Of a stretch of DNA of 64,000 nucleotides, positions 51,916 through 59,747 are shown one piece after another. The notes below the pieces were generated by a model. The model saw only the letters and a program-made list of their open reading frames with translations. It was not told where the DNA came from and searched no databases. The stretch covers positions 1-64,000 of the forward strand of contig NZ_PGLR01000012.1 of NCBI RefSeq assembly GCF_002803095.1. Reading direction: 5' to 3'. The translations under genes were made by a program, and so were the position numbers. Source of the stretch: Pseudomonas sp. ZH-FAD. GTDB taxonomy: Bacteria; Pseudomonadota; Gammaproteobacteria; Pseudomonadales; Pseudomonadaceae. The stretch's first letter is position 1. Each line of letters starts with the position of its first letter.

Positions 51916-51995
51916 ACCGAGCAGAGGCTCTGGGATCAGGCGCTACGCACCTTCAGTGCGCGCAGTACTGCCGTAAAACGAGGCGTTTGCGCCTT

Positions 51996-52166
51996 CTATG
52001 CCCCTGAATGGGGCGATCGCTGCGTACTGAGAGTAGCTTGAGACTGAACGCTGGAAAGTTGGGCAACGCTGGTTGCGTGAGTGGGTAGTGGCGCGGTCAG
52101 CAGGGCGAGTGCCAGCAGATTGCTGAGCAGCCCCGCCTGACGGGCACGGCGGTAGGTGTCGGTCAT
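51996..52166 (-). CDS. Possible small exported protein of 56 residues
   Basis: ATG at 52166 follows GGGGGGATCGAGG and opens a 56-codon frame. The product has a basic N-terminus (MTDTYRRARQ), a hydrophobic run (LLSNLLALALLTAPLPTHA) that looks like a signal peptide, and a short Ser/Gln-rich tail. No family is recognised. It lies between the thioesterase gene and the nasA promoter on the same strand. The good ribosome binding site and signal-like N-terminus are the only support. Confidence 0.35.
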   Translation of the reverse strand: MTDTYRRARQAGLLSNLLALALLTAPLPTHATSVAQLSSVQSQATLSTQRSPHSGA

Positions 52167-52302
52167 CCTCGATCCCCCCTTTTTTCTGTTCTGACCTAGG
52201 CGTAGCAGACGAATGACAGTGTGTCACGTTATTAGCAGCAATAACTGTGCACGTTTGCAGATGCCTGTTCGCCCGGAGCCCTGAAGCATTGCAATCGCTG
52301 AG

Positions 52303-52746
52303 TCAGTCGAGCCGATTGACCTTGGGGAACTTGGCGCTGAAGGATTCCGGCATCGGCACCACCTTCGACTGACGATAATCGAAGAACACGAAGCCGGACT
52401 TGGCCATGGCCACCAGGGTGCCGTCGGCCGGACGGGTGATGCGGAAGGTGATATCGCCGCCATATCGATTGAAATCCATCACGCCGACCTCGAACAGCAA
52501 CTGGTCACGGGCATGGGCCTCGGCGCGGTAGGTGGTGGCCAGGTCGGTGACGATGATACCGGTGCCGCTGCCGTCGGTTTCGCGAATGCCGAACTCGAAG
52601 AGGAAGCGGGCGCGTGCCTCGGAAATCATCGAGATCATCGAGTCATTGCCCAGATGGTTGGCACCGTTGATGTCGGTAACGCGCACGGTCAGGTGAGTGC
52701 TGTAGCAGTACTGGTCTTCGGGAAAATCGAGGGTCAGGCGTGCCAT
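52303..52746 (-). CDS. Acyl-CoA thioesterase-like protein (4HBT hotdog fold)
   Basis: The 147-residue single hotdog domain contains TVRVTDINGANHLGNDSMISMISEARARFLFEFG, where the Asn/His-Leu-Gly element and the following helix match the 4-hydroxybenzoyl-CoA thioesterase group. The core beta strands follow (DLATTYRAEAHARDQLLFEVGVMDFNRYGGDITFRITRPADGTLVAMAKSGFVFFDY). The substrate is unknown. It stands alone between the alginate lyase-like gene and the small ORF upstream of nasA. Confidence 0.82.
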   Translation of the reverse strand: MARLTLDFPEDQYCYSTHLTVRVTDINGANHLGNDSMISMISEARARFLFEFGIRETDGSGTGIIVTDLATTYRAEAHARDQLLFEVGVMDFNRYGGDITFRITRPADGTLVAMAKSGFVFFDYRQSKVVPMPESFSAKFPKVNRLD

Positions 52747-52794
52747 GGTCGAGCCTTCGTCTAGGAGGGCGGCGATTGTAAACCGCCGCGTTCC

Positions 52795-53484
52795 TCAGCG
52801 GTGCAGGCTGTTGAGGTGATAGAACGTGACGCGACCACCTTCGCTATCCGCTCCGGAATTGTCCTGGATATAGGCGCCCGCCTTGAAGTACAGGTACTGC
52901 TTGCTCCAGCTGCTGCTCAACTGGCGGTAGAGCGAGCCATTGTCGCCATCGGTGCTGGCCACGCTGATGCCGATGCGTCCGCTGGGCGTGACGCGCAGGT
53001 CGTAGCCGAAGCGCTCGCCAAGCTGGATGTTCTCGGCCAGCAGGATGTTTTGCACGTCGCTGTCGCCTGGGCGAGCGCGCAGCAGCAGCTCCACTCGGCC
53101 AACGCCACGTCGATAGTGATATTGCAGCTTGAGCAGCGGGTCATTCTGGCTGCCCGGCACGTCGGTACTGTGGATCTGGCCGATCACCACCTTGTTGCGG
53201 CTGGGCACCTGGTCGACCTGCAGCACGGCGCTGAGATAGCTGTCCGAACTGGCGTGGAGCCAGTTGTCGAGTCTGCCGTCGTGCTGGGTTTCGCGTAGCT
53301 CGCTGCGTGGATAGCGGGCATCGGCGGTGGTCGAGCCGGTGACCGGCACCCAGAAGGTCACGCTGCCGTCGGCATTGCGCCGAAAGTAACGGCTTGTATA
53401 GCCGTTATTCAGCCGTTCGGTAGTGATAGTGGTCGGCGCTGGTTCGGTGGGAATCGACAGATTCCAGGTGGTGAGGTCGAGCAC
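52795..53484 (-). CDS. Polysaccharide lyase family 7 protein (alginate lyase-like)
   Basis: The product has about 229 residues and shows the three PL7 signatures: RSELRE (about residue 57), VVIGQIHS (QIH) and YLYFKAGAYIQDN (YFKxGxYxQ). These carry the catalytic Arg, Gln, His and Tyr. PL7 enzymes cut alginate or related uronates. GTG at 53484 gives a protein beginning directly at the lyase domain (VLDLTTWNLSIP). An open frame continues upstream to 53658 but overlaps the ABC ATPase gene and has no signal peptide. Without a signal peptide the protein would be cytoplasmic, which is odd for a lyase. It lies 97 bases after the ABC gene. Confidence 0.8.
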   Translation of the reverse strand: MLDLTTWNLSIPTEPAPTTITTERLNNGYTSRYFRRNADGSVTFWVPVTGSTTADARYPRSELRETQHDGRLDNWLHASSDSYLSAVLQVDQVPSRNKVVIGQIHSTDVPGSQNDPLLKLQYHYRRGVGRVELLLRARPGDSDVQNILLAENIQLGERFGYDLRVTPSGRIGISVASTDGDNGSLYRQLSSSWSKQYLYFKAGAYIQDNSGADSEGGRVTFYHLNSLHR

Positions 53485-53581
53485 GGGGTTCTCTGCTTGT
53501 CGGTTGAGGGCCCTTGTTCGTCCCTGCAAAGGGCCAGAGGTTCCGCTGCCCCAGCCCTTGAGCCAGAGCGGTTTATTGCGC

Positions 53582-54373
53582 TCAGGCGGCCGGGCGCTGC
53601 TGGCGCTGGTAAAGAAACTCCAGTACGGCGGTACGGTAGGCGTGGTACTGCGAGTCATTGGCCAGCGCCAGGCGATCGCGCGGGCGCGGGAGGTCGACGG
53701 CGAGGATTTCGCCGACGGTGGCCGCCGGGCCGTTGGTCATCATCACGATGCGATCGGACAGGAGAACGGCTTCGTCGACGTCATGGGTGACCATCACCAC
53801 GGTGCTCTGAGTCTGCCCGACGATACGCAGCAGCTCGTCCTGCAGGTGTGCGCGGGTCAGGGCATCGAGGGCGCCGAACGGCTCGTCCATCAGCAGCACT
53901 TTGGGCTCCATGGCCAGGGCACGGGCGATGCCGACGCGCTGCTTCATGCCGCCGGATATCTCGTTCGGGTGCTTGTGCATGGCATGGCTGAGGCCGACCA
54001 TGTTCAGCGCCTGCTCGGTGCGGGCCTTGAGCTGGGCCTTGCTTTCGCGCGCGCCGAAGACCTTTTCCACAGCCAGATGGACGTTGCCGAAGCAGGTCAT
54101 CCAAGGCAGCAGGCTGTGGTTCTGGAACACCACAGCGCGCTCGGGGCCGGGGCCGTCGATCTCGCGGCCATTGCAGATCAGCCCGCCTTCGTTGGCATCT
54201 AGCAGGCCGGCGATCAGGTTGAGCACGGTGGATTTGCCGCAGCCGGAGTGGCCGATCAGCGCCACGAACTCGCCGCGGGCGATGCTAAGGTTGACGTCGG
54301 CCAGTGCCTGGAAGCGGCCTTTCTTGGTGTCGAAGTGCTTGCTGACGGCGGTCAGCTCCACGAATTTGTCCAT
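53582..54373 (-). CDS. Nitrate ABC transporter ATP-binding protein
   Basis: The 263-residue ATPase is of the nitrate/sulfonate/taurine (NitT) group. Walker A GHSGCGKST, Q-loop FQNHSLLPWM, signature ISGGMKQRVGIARAL and Walker B VLLMDEPFGALD are all intact. ATG at 54373 (MDKFVELTAV) follows GGGAGAACTCCG; an upstream Met in frame is not conserved and has a poorer site. It is third in the operon SBP-permease-ATPase, behind a hairpin in the 117-base gap. Confidence 0.92.
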   Translation of the reverse strand: MDKFVELTAVSKHFDTKKGRFQALADVNLSIARGEFVALIGHSGCGKSTVLNLIAGLLDANEGGLICNGREIDGPGPERAVVFQNHSLLPWMTCFGNVHLAVEKVFGARESKAQLKARTEQALNMVGLSHAMHKHPNEISGGMKQRVGIARALAMEPKVLLMDEPFGALDALTRAHLQDELLRIVGQTQSTVVMVTHDVDEAVLLSDRIVMMTNGPAATVGEILAVDLPRPRDRLALANDSQYHAYRTAVLEFLYQRQQRPAA

Positions 54374-54457
54374 CGGAGTTCTCCCGGTCCCCGGATGCGA
54401 CCGGGGAATCGTTGTCATGTTGACCCGGATTTAATCCGGATCACTTGTCTTGTAAAA

Positions 54458-54492
54458 CAAAGACTTGCGGTATACTCCTGAAAGTCTTTGTT
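54458..54492. repeat. Inverted repeat at the permease stop codon
   Basis: AACAAAGACTT and AAGTCTTTGTT are perfect 11-bp arms 13 bases apart. The right arm includes part of the permease stop codon. The structure lies between permease and ATPase genes and may protect or pause the mRNA. A related CAAAGACTTA occurs at about 56892-56901, outside the operon. Confidence 0.7.
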
Positions 54493-55342
54493 AACTCGCG
54501 TAGTCAAAGCGTTTGGCGATCAACAGCAGCATCTGTTCCAGCGCCAGGCCGACCAGGCCGACGATGATGATGGCGATGAGAATGTGCTCGACGTTGAGGT
54601 TGTTCCATTCGTCCCACACCCAGAAGCCCAGGCCGATGCCGCCGGTAAGCATCTCCGCGGCGACGATCACCAGCCAGGCCACGCCGATGGCCAGGCGGAT
54701 GCCGGTCATCAGGTGAGGCAGCACCGCGGGGAAGAGGATGCGCGTCAGCACCTTGAACTCCGACAGCTTCAGCACGCGGGCCACGTTCAGGTAATCCTGC
54801 GGCACGCTGGCCACGCCGGCGGCGGTGTTGAGGATGATCGGCCAGATCGAACTGATGAAGATCACCCAGATCGACGCCGGGCCGGCCGCCTCGAACACCA
54901 GCAGGCCGATCGGCAGCCAGGCCAGCGGCGAGACCGGACGTAGCAGGCTGATGATCGGTGCCAGCATGCCGGCGAGAAAGGCGAAACGGCCGATGGCGAA
55001 CCCCAGGGGAATGCCCACCAGCGCCGCCAGGCCGAAGCCGACCCCGACGCGGCCGAGCGAGTTGAGGATGTTCCAGCCGATGCCCATGTCGTTGGGGCCG
55101 TTGTCGTAGAAAGGATCAGCGAACAGCACCAGCGCGGCTTGCCAAGTGCTCAAGGGGCCGGGCAGGCCCTCGCTGTACTGCGCCAGCAGCGACCAGAAGC
55201 CGATGAAGGCGATGATGCCCAGCAGCGGGGCGATGCCGGCCTTGAGCAGGCTGCCCAGTGCGGCGGCACTGGGTAGCAAGGCCTGCGCGGAGAGGCGCGG
55301 CTTGGCGATTGGCGGCAGTGGTGTTTTCAGGGGCGCATTCAT
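54491..55342 (-). CDS. Nitrate ABC transporter permease
   Basis: The 283-residue NitT-type permease has a cytoplasmic N-terminal tail, then about six membrane segments (starting about residue 37). It carries the EAA-like coupling loop (QDYLNVARVLKLSEFKVLTRILFPAVLPHLMTGIRLAIGVAW). ATG at 55342 follows GGAGGTG; GTG two codons earlier overlaps that site. It starts 13 bases after the binding-protein gene and is one operon with it. NrtB is the cyanobacterial name. Confidence 0.92.
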   Translation of the reverse strand: MNAPLKTPLPPIAKPRLSAQALLPSAAALGSLLKAGIAPLLGIIAFIGFWSLLAQYSEGLPGPLSTWQAALVLFADPFYDNGPNDMGIGWNILNSLGRVGVGFGLAALVGIPLGFAIGRFAFLAGMLAPIISLLRPVSPLAWLPIGLLVFEAAGPASIWVIFISSIWPIILNTAAGVASVPQDYLNVARVLKLSEFKVLTRILFPAVLPHLMTGIRLAIGVAWLVIVAAEMLTGGIGLGFWVWDEWNNLNVEHILIAIIIVGLVGLALEQMLLLIAKRFDYAS

Positions 55343-55354
55343 GGTCACCTCCGG

Positions 55355-56638
55355 TCAGGCTTTGATGGCGAAGGAGTCGGCGTAGGCGGCCGGATTGCTG
55401 CCGTCCCACACCACGCCGTCGATCAATGTGCTGCTGCGCAGCGGGCTGCTCGGCACGGCCAGCTTGAGGGCGCTGGCAGCCTCGGCGTAGAGCGCGGTCT
55501 GGTTGATCTGCGCGGCCACGGCGGCGTAATCCGGCGCATCCTTGAGCAGGCCCCAGCGCTTGAATTGGGTGAGGAACCACATGCCGTCGGAGTGATAGGG
55601 GAAGTTGACGCTGCCGTCCTTGCAGAAGGCCATGGCGTGTTCGTCCTTCCAGCTGTTGCCGAGGCCGTCCTCGTACTGGGCGAGAAAACGCGGCTCGATC
55701 ACCTGCACCGGCGCGTTGACGTAGGCCTTGCCGGAAATCAGCTTGGCGGTGCTCTTGCGGTTCTCCTCGCTGGCCTCGATGAAGCGGCTGGCATCGAGAA
55801 TCGCCATGATCAGTGCGCGGGCGGCATTGGGATACTGCTCGATAAAGGCGCGGGTGGTGCCAAGCACCTTCTCCGGGTGGTCCGGCCAGATCTGCTGCGT
55901 AGTGGTGGCGGTGAAGCCGATCTTGTCGAAGATAGCCCGCGCGCCCCAGGGCTCGCCGACGCAGAAGCCGTCCATGTTGCCGACACGCATATTGGCGACC
56001 ATCTGCGGCGGCGGCACGACGATGGTCTTCACATCGCTCATCGGGTTGATGCCGACACTGGCCAGCCAGTAATACAGCCACATGGCGTGGGTGCCGGTGG
56101 GAAAGGTCTGGGCGAAGGTCAGCGGATTGCCGCCTTTTTTCACGTGTTCGGCCAGTTGCGCACCGTTGGTCACACCGGCCTCACGCAGTTGCTTAGACAG
56201 GGTGATGGCCTGGCCATTCTGGTTCAGCCCCATCAGCACTGCCATGTCCCGCTGTGGCCCCGCCAGGCCGAGCTGAGCGCCGTACATCATGCCGTAGAGC
56301 ACATGGGCAGCATCCAGTTCGCCAGTATTGAGCTTGTCGCGCACGCCGGCCCAGGAGGCCTCCTTGCTCGGGTTGATGGTCAGACCGTATTTCTCGCCGA
56401 AACCCTGGGTGGCGGCGACCACCACCGAAGCGCAATCGGTCAGGGGAATGAAGCCGACGGTCAGCGCGGCTTTTTCCGGCGCATCGGAGCCGGCCGCCCA
56501 GGCTGCACTGCGCAGCGAAGCCGGCGCCGATAGGCCGAGTGCGGCGATGCCGCTCACGGCGCCGGCCAGGGCGATGGATTGCTTGAGGAAGTTGCGGCGG
56601 CTGGTGGCCAGGGTCTTGTTCGAATCACGATCGGTCAT
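55355..56638 (-). CDS. Nitrate ABC transporter substrate-binding protein with Tat signal
   Basis: The 427-residue periplasmic binding protein of the NrtA/CmpA group binds nitrate or nitrite. The N-terminus has a twin-arginine signal (SRRNFLKQ at about 12-19, hydrophobic stretch, cleavage near AWAAG). The mature part has the family's TVGFIPLTDCASVVVAATQGFGEKYGL and VGNMDGFCVGEPWGARAI. ATG at 56638 (MTDRDSNK) is used because the upstream in-frame extension reads into the leader terminator. It is first gene of the ABC operon with its own sigma-54 promoter and leader. Confidence 0.93.
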   Translation of the reverse strand: MTDRDSNKTLATSRRNFLKQSIALAGAVSGIAALGLSAPASLRSAAWAAGSDAPEKAALTVGFIPLTDCASVVVAATQGFGEKYGLTINPSKEASWAGVRDKLNTGELDAAHVLYGMMYGAQLGLAGPQRDMAVLMGLNQNGQAITLSKQLREAGVTNGAQLAEHVKKGGNPLTFAQTFPTGTHAMWLYYWLASVGINPMSDVKTIVVPPPQMVANMRVGNMDGFCVGEPWGARAIFDKIGFTATTTQQIWPDHPEKVLGTTRAFIEQYPNAARALIMAILDASRFIEASEENRKSTAKLISGKAYVNAPVQVIEPRFLAQYEDGLGNSWKDEHAMAFCKDGSVNFPYHSDGMWFLTQFKRWGLLKDAPDYAAVAAQINQTALYAEAASALKLAVPSSPLRSSTLIDGVVWDGSNPAAYADSFAIKA

Positions 56639-56666
56639 GGGTCTAATCCTTGTCAGGCGCATAAAC

Positions 56667-56774
56667 AAAAAACGGCGTACGCCAGGCCACCTCAATTAGA
56701 GGAAGGTGACCTGACGGACGCCGTTGTCCGTGATCCTCGGCCCGCCGCCGTTGGCGTGCTACGCAGGATGGTTG
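56667..56774 (-). promoter_or_regulatory. nrt-type ABC operon leader RNA: hexaloop hairpin and terminator
   Basis: On the minus strand CGCC-AACGGC-GGCG (56743-56756) is a hairpin with the same hexaloop (AACGGC; A1, G4) as the nasA leader. A roughly 20-bp terminator stem (56667-56725; ACGGCGT against ACGCCGT with inner pairs) follows with six T. It ends 28 bases before the start codon. The structure is the third copy of the NasT-type architecture in this window. Confidence 0.82.
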
Positions 56775-56784
56775 ACAAGGACTT

Positions 56785-56800
56785 AGCAAGGGGCTTGCCA
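56785..56800 (-). promoter_or_regulatory. Sigma-54 promoter of the nitrate ABC operon
   Basis: The minus strand reads TGGCAAGCCCCTTGCT, a full match to TGGCAnG-N4-TTGCW. The start site would be near 56774, directly upstream of the hexaloop hairpin. The roughly 220 bases farther upstream (to 57026) show an AT-rich block at about 56875-56915 but no gene. Confidence 0.9.
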
Positions 56801-57026
56801 GCTTTCGTGCACAGCGGCCGAGCAGCGGCATGCAGCGCCTGATAGCTGCAGATCGGATGCCGAACGTTCAATTAGCAACTATTTAAAATCAAAGACTTAC
56901 ATATTTTTTATGAGGTGACTTGGCAGCATGTGGAGTCAGCGCACGCGGGGCATGCCCCCGCATGCTTCTGAGCCAATGCCGTGCATGAGTGGGCGCCGCT
57001 GAGCCTTTTTGGTTCGTAGAGCAGGC

Positions 57027-57341
57027 TCAGGACGCCGGTTGAACGCGCGCCTCCTCGACGAAGTCGCGCAACCAGCGCAGCACTTCGACGGCTTCCCAGC
57101 GAGCCGGATCGAACAACGCATAGGCCAGCCCCTGATAGCCGACCACATCCAGTTGCCGATGGTAGCCGGCGCGCTGCAGCAACGCCTCGATCTCGGCGAA
57201 GCAGGTATTGAAGTGCTGACGATTGAAAGGGGTGCGGCTCTCGGTGACGATGCCCTCGAGCTGCAGTTCCTCGACCATCTCGCGTACCCGCTCCAGCGGC
57301 ATGCGGTTCACTCGGTGTTTTAGCTGCAGTACGTCCAGCAT
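57027..57341 (-). CDS. Conserved hypothetical protein
   Basis: The 104-residue, helix-rich soluble protein starts MLDVLQLKHRVNRMPLERVREMVEELQLEGIV and contains RWEAVEVLRWLRDFVEEA. No domain is recognised. ATG at 57341 has AGGAG seven bases upstream; the longer frame start is not supported. It probably belongs to a small Pseudomonas-specific family. It is transcribed divergently from the lipoprotein gene. Confidence 0.6.
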   Translation of the reverse strand: MLDVLQLKHRVNRMPLERVREMVEELQLEGIVTESRTPFNRQHFNTCFAEIEALLQRAGYHRQLDVVGYQGLAYALFDPARWEAVEVLRWLRDFVEEARVQPAS

Positions 57342-57495
57342 GATGGCGCTCCTGTGCAATCGATCATTTACCTGCGATATAGCCTAATCGAAAAATACTG
57401 TACAAATAAACAGTATTGAGTGATATTGGCCTCACTTAGGCGACAACAACCCGTCCACTGCCTGAAGGTGGGCGCCTTGCGAGGGGGTATTGGCA

Positions 57496-57888
57496 ATGCA
57501 ACAGATGCTGATGACGATTGTGCTATTGGCCCTGATGAGCGGCTGCGCGCAACCGCAGATTGATCGACCACAGGCCAACGGTGCCTACCTGGTGATCGAG
57601 GGTGAGCAGGCCTGGGCCGTATTGGTTTCCGATGGCCAGCGCGTCGAGGAGACGGGCATAGTGCTCGACGTGATTCGACTGCCCGGCCATCACTCCAACA
57701 TTGCCGCCAGTTACGTGATCGAAACGCCCAACTGCGGCAAGCTGCAGTGGCTGACCGAGCGCCATGGCGCTGCAGAGGGTGAAACCACGCTGCTGCCGGC
57801 TGCCTTCAACGAGCAACTGAGCAAGCCCGGCTGCGTGCTCGCGCAAGGCCTGAGCCGAGCCTGGACGGCCCTGGATTATTCCGGCTGA
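57496..57888 (+). CDS. Small lipoprotein
   Basis: The 130-residue protein has a lipoprotein signal peptide (MQQMLMTIVLLALMSGC; lipidated Cys17) and a mature part with two further cysteines (PNCGKLQW and KPGCVLAQ) that could form a disulfide. The family is not recognised. It is probably periplasmic or outer-membrane anchored. ATG at 57496 is used; the frame also has a TTG two codons earlier. Confidence 0.7.
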   Translation: MQQMLMTIVLLALMSGCAQPQIDRPQANGAYLVIEGEQAWAVLVSDGQRVEETGIVLDVIRLPGHHSNIAASYVIETPNCGKLQWLTERHGAAEGETTLLPAAFNEQLSKPGCVLAQGLSRAWTALDYSG

Positions 57889-57891
57889 CCC

Positions 57892-57914
57892 GTAGGGTGC
57901 GCCGCGCGCACCTA
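57892..57914. repeat. Half of a CGTAGGGTGCGCC-type repeat
   Basis: CGTAGGGTGCGCCGCGCGCA followed by CCTAC is one arm of the palindromic family found complete at 50305-50370. It lies just after the lipoprotein stop. Confidence 0.7.
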
Positions 57915-57950
57915 CATCCGCCGGCGGGGTAATTGGCGAGACGCGCAAAG

Positions 57951-57986
57951 AAAAAGCGCCGCGACCTCAACGGAAGCGGCGCTTTT
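57951..57986. terminator. Terminator between the lipoprotein and enoyl-CoA hydratase genes
   Basis: AAAAAGCGCCGC and GCGGCGCTTTT pair across about 14 bases, with A and T tracts on both sides, between convergent genes. Confidence 0.85.
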
Positions 57987-58007
57987 CATTCATGGGTTAC
58001 CGAATGC

Positions 58008-58697
58008 TTACAGCAGGTGTTGCTTGTCCATCTCGATAGCGGCATCGAGTGTTTCCAGCAGCGCCTTGCGCACCTTCAACTTGGTGTTCTTGTGCGCCGT
58101 CATGTTGATCTTCTTCATCTGCTGCGCCACTGCCTGAGTGGTGGCCAACAATTGCTCAGCCGGCACCACCTTGTCCAGGAAGCCGGCCTCTACCGCGCCA
58201 GCCGGGTCGAACATCTCGCCATTGATCACCGAACGGTGGAATGCCGACTTGCGCAGGCGGTCACGGGCCAGCTCGATGCCGACGTGGTGCATGGTCATGC
58301 CGATCTGCACTTCATTCAGGCCGATATTGAACGGACCTTCCACACCGATACGGTAATCGGCCGACAGCAGGATGAACGCACCCTTGGCCACAGCATGACC
58401 CGGGCAGGCGACGATGATCGGGTAAGGATGGGCGAGCATGCGTCGCGCCAGCGTGGAGCCAGCAGCCACCAGGTTGATTGCATTCTGCGGGCCCGAGGTC
58501 ATCACCTTCAGGTCATAGCCACCGGAAAGAATCCCCGGCTGGCCAGTGATGACGACGATGGCGCGATCCTGCTCGGCGCGGTCGAGGGCGGCATTGAACG
58601 CAGCGATCACGTCAGGCGAGATGGCATTGACCTTGCCATTGCTCAGGGTGAGGGTGGCGATGCCGTCTTCGAGTTGATAGCTGATCAGGTCGCTCAT
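58008..58697 (-). CDS. Enoyl-CoA hydratase/isomerase (crotonase) family protein
   Basis: The 229-residue crotonase-fold protein has the CoA-binding/oxyanion segments NGKVNAISPDVIAAFNAALD (about 20-39), LSGGYDLKVM and CPGHAVAKGAFILLSADYRIG (about 100-120). The usual catalytic Glu of hydratases is not obvious (NEVQIGMTM is closest). The exact reaction, hydratase, isomerase or hydrolase, is therefore unclear. It is a single gene. Confidence 0.82.
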   Translation of the reverse strand: MSDLISYQLEDGIATLTLSNGKVNAISPDVIAAFNAALDRAEQDRAIVVITGQPGILSGGYDLKVMTSGPQNAINLVAAGSTLARRMLAHPYPIIVACPGHAVAKGAFILLSADYRIGVEGPFNIGLNEVQIGMTMHHVGIELARDRLRKSAFHRSVINGEMFDPAGAVEAGFLDKVVPAEQLLATTQAVAQQMKKINMTAHKNTKLKVRKALLETLDAAIEMDKQHLL

Positions 58698-58884
58698 GGC
58701 GGTTTTCCTTGTTAGAGCCTTGGGGGCGAATGTGGGCAGAAGGTACTCAGCCGAAGCGCTCTGGTAAAGCGCCGCGGCTGACTGGCTGGTCAGTGTTTTT
58801 GCCTATCGCGGCGATGCCGGATGGCAATTGGTCGAACGCAAAGCCAGCCCTTTAAGGTGAGCAGCGAACCGAAGGAGCTGCCCC

Positions 58885-59103
58885 ATGAACACCCTCTACT
58901 CCATCCTTTATATGGTCGCCGTGATCGGCCTGCTGCTGGCATCGGTCGTGCTCAGCGAAACCCTCTACCTGCGCAGCCCATCCGGCGTGCTGATGCTATT
59001 TGGCTTGGGTCTGTTCATGTCCCTGGGTTTTCTACTGTTCGGCCACATTCGCTTCGACGAGCAGCCCTGCGAGGAGCACGACGAAAACCCGCTTCGCTCT
59101 TAA
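58885..59103 (+). CDS. Small inner-membrane protein, two helices
   Basis: The 72-residue protein has two hydrophobic segments (about 5-22 and 32-52) and an acidic C-terminal tail ([17 protein letters not shown]). AAGGAG lies about eight bases before ATG 58885, which supports it as a real gene. The family is unknown to me. Confidence 0.6.
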   Translation: MNTLYSILYMVAVIGLLLASVVLSETLYLRSPSGVLMLFGLGLFMSLGFLLFGHIRFDEQPCEEHDENPLRS

Positions 59104-59196
59104 GCGCATGAATCCTTTAAAAAAAATTTGCCATCGAGAAAACATTCGACTACATTAGCGCGCCTCGACGGGGTAAACGCCAAAACGTCGAGATCC

Positions 59197-59286
59197 GGTG
59201 AAGTGTCCGAGTGGTTGAAGGAGCACGCCTGGAAAGTGTGTATACGGGAAACCGTATCAAGAGTTCGAATCTCTTCTTCACCGCCA
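59197..59286 (+). tRNA. tRNA-Ser, anticodon GGA
   Basis: This is a class II tRNA with CCA encoded. The acceptor GGTGAAG pairs with CTTCACC; the D arm is TCC..GGA; the anticodon stem CACGC/GTGTG encloses CTGGAAA (anticodon GGA, codons UCC/UCU). A long variable arm (TACGG-GAAA-CCGTA) and the T arm AAGAG-TTCGAAT-CTCTT follow. TTGCCA near 59130 and TACATT near 59151 may be its promoter. Confidence 0.97.
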
Positions 59287-59301
59287 CTTTCGCAATACTT
59301 G

Positions 59302-59336
59302 AAGCCCTGAAAGCTGAAAAGCTTTCGGGGCTTTTT
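59302..59336 (+). terminator. Terminator of tRNA-Ser
   Basis: AGCCCTGAAAGCT and AGCTTTCGGGGCT pair around GAAA and are followed by five T, 15 bases after the tRNA. Confidence 0.88.
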
Positions 59337-59392
59337 CTTTCTGGTTTGTCGCTCTTCTCTCGGCGCAAGACGCTACCAGCCAACCGCTCGTT

Positions 59393-59539
59393 TCAATTCG
59401 AAGGAGCAGGTGACTGCCTGGAGTGGCATACACGTTCACGCAGGCTAGCGAAATATCGCTGGTTAGCGGGCTTTGCTGGCTTGGAATCGGCGCCGGCCAG
59501 CAGTTCATTGCGTAGTTGCTGGCGTTTGTCTTCTGGCAT
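59393..59539 (-). CDS. Possible small protein of 48 residues
   Basis: ATG at 59539 is preceded by AAGGGA at six bases and opens a 48-codon frame, MPEDKRQQLRNELLAGADSK followed by a basic, Ser/Arg-containing tail with one Cys. No family is recognised. It occupies the roughly 410-base gap between the tRNA terminator and ugd, in which nothing else resembling a gene is seen. The ribosome binding site is the main support. Confidence 0.4.
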   Translation of the reverse strand: MPEDKRQQLRNELLAGADSKPAKPANQRYFASLRERVCHSRQSPAPSN

Positions 59540-59747
59540 GGTCGTTCCCTTGAGGCAATTAACTTGAACGGTTATTCGTCTGGCACGGCTAGGGCGTGCC
59601 TCTTACCTACAGCGCCGAGGATACAGCCATATTGGCCAATACTCGCCGACTACGGCGACGACGTTTGTCATCATTCCTTCGTCGTTCCGTCATATCGCTG
59701 CCACCGCGATTGGTTGCAATCGCAGCATAGGCCAGGAGGATGCTGCG

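Noticed and set aside
51945..51957. NtrC site (GCAC-N5-GTGC) upstream of nasA
   Set aside because: The spacing between half-sites is two bases shorter than the NtrC consensus and the element lies very close to the promoter.
53485..53658. N-terminal extension of the alginate-lyase-like protein
   Set aside because: The extension overlaps the ABC ATPase gene in another frame, has no signal peptide and does not resemble lyase sequence.
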